A stretch of 12,726 nucleotides of DNA from an uncultured Xanthobacteraceae bacterium. Its GTDB lineage: Bacteria > Pseudomonadota > Alphaproteobacteria > Rhizobiales > Xanthobacteraceae. Shown piece by piece: positions 12,191-12,726 of the stretch (positions are counted from its first letter, which is position 1; each line of letters begins with the position of its first letter). A model generated the notes under the pieces. That model searched no databases. It was not told the DNA's origin and was given only the letters and a program-made list of their open reading frames with translations. Location of the stretch: NCBI GenBank assembly GCA_955652195.1, contig CATPBC010000397.1, positions 1 through 12,726 on the forward strand. Direction: 5' to 3'. The position numbers and the translations under genes were made by a program.

Positions 12191-12726
12191 TCATCGCCCG
12201 AGCCCGACCCTGCGCCTGATCTCGAATGGCTGTACGCCCGCGGCGCGCAATTCGCGCAAGCCCGTTGCACTGGTCGACTTCGCAAGCTTCTGACCGGCCT
12301 CGTCGAGAACGAGCTTGTGATGGTGATAAGTCGGCTCCGGCAGCCCGAGCAGCACCTGTAACAGCCGGTGGATGCTCGTCGCCCAGAACAAATCCTGGCC
12401 GCGCACCACGTCGGTGACGCCTTGCAGCGCATCGTCGACGACGGCGGCAAGATGATAGCTCGCCGGCGTCTCCTTGCGCGCCAAGTCTTTGCGGGCCAAG
12501 ATCACATCGCCCCACATTTGCGGCGCCGCGGTTATCACTCCGGTTTGGCCCTGCGGCCCAGATCCGGTTTCGGTCCGGGTCAGCACGCCGGCACGCGCCA
12601 CCGCCTTGTCCATGGCGAGCCGCAGCGCGAACGGCTCGCCGGCGTCACGCCGGCGCTGGCGCTCCGCAGCCGATAATTTGCGCGCCCGCCCCGGATAGAT
12701 CGGCACGCCGTCGGGTTCGCGCGGCC
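12191..12726 (-). CDS. gluQ: Glutamyl-Q tRNA(Asp) synthetase, C-terminal part (cut by the window)
   Basis: GluQ-RS is a truncated glutamyl-tRNA synthetase-like enzyme that activates glutamate and attaches it to the queuosine base in the anticodon of tRNA(Asp). Seen here are ~178 residues of the C-terminal part: DGVPIYPG near the edge, LRLAMDKA, a GDVILARKDLA segment and the diagnostic AAVVDDALQGVTDVVRGQDL, then TYHHHKLVLDEAGQKLAKS, which contains the KMSKS-like loop KLAKS, and TGLRELRAAG. The frame is open through the window edge, so the HIGH motif and the first half lie outside. The position that is the fourth zinc ligand (Cys) in E. coli, Y-P-G-x-C, is Ala here (YPGRA). The stop is followed, after 116 bp, by the kinase gene on the same strand. 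Confidence 0.93.
   Translation of the reverse strand, partial: PREPDGVPIYPGRARKLSAAERQRRRDAGEPFALRLAMDKAVARAGVLTRTETGSGPQGQTGVITAAPQMWGDVILARKDLARKETPASYHLAAVVDDALQGVTDVVRGQDLFWATSIHRLLQVLLGLPEPTYHHHKLVLDEAGQKLAKSTSATGLRELRAAGVQPFEIRRRVGLGR

Noticed and set aside
11509..12450. Overlapping ORFs on both strands across the kinase and gluQ genes
   Set aside because: They arise from high GC in alternative frames; the kinase and GluQ-RS frames carry all the motifs.

Overview
The window looks like chromosomal DNA of an alphaproteobacterium of the order Hyphomicrobiales, probably close to Bradyrhizobium or its relatives. The reasons are an ethylmalonyl-CoA mutase (MeaA), a bradyrhizobial-style GroES/GroEL pair, a phasin, several small proteins of rhizobial type, and intergenic repeats that resemble those of bradyrhizobia. 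The placement rests on recognising protein families by eye; no database search was run.

Layout. Positions 1-1984 (+) hold ethylmalonyl-CoA mutase, whose true start probably lies just outside the window. After a non-coding stretch comes otsA (trehalose-6-phosphate synthase, 3549-2131, minus, TTG start). Positions 3550-5245 are gene-poor: a doubtful ORF at 3644-3973, a 57-residue Gln/Gly-rich protein on the minus strand (4239-4066) with a perfect intrinsic terminator, and a 68-residue zinc-ribbon protein (4564-4770). Next, all on the plus strand, come a single-TM protein (5246-5626), a 62-residue protein (5782-5970), a phasin (6054-6566), groES (6671-6997), groEL (7130-8770) with a terminator, a 37-residue membrane miniprotein (8866-8979) and an 87-residue conserved-looking protein (9001-9264). 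A 327-bp non-coding block with repeat-like structure follows. The right end is all minus strand, in transcription order: gluQ (partial, from the window edge to 12191), a soluble hybrid histidine kinase (12074-10866) and a secreted beta-propeller protein (10764-9592).

How it fits together. The middle of the window (about 2131-9264) reads as a stress and storage module: trehalose synthesis, a storage-granule phasin, a chaperonin pair and a set of very small proteins of unknown role. It appears less GC-rich than the flanking meaA and gluQ/kinase genes and is bordered on both sides by repeat-like non-coding DNA. Candidate operators were found by eye: a perfect TGTGA-N6-TCACA site inside a hairpin before the 62-residue gene, two TTTCGAAA palindromes 30 bp apart before groES, and an interrupted palindrome before the Gln/Gly-rich gene. 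No classical HrcA (CIRCE) site, sigma-54 promoter, tRNA, rRNA, CRISPR array or transposase was seen.
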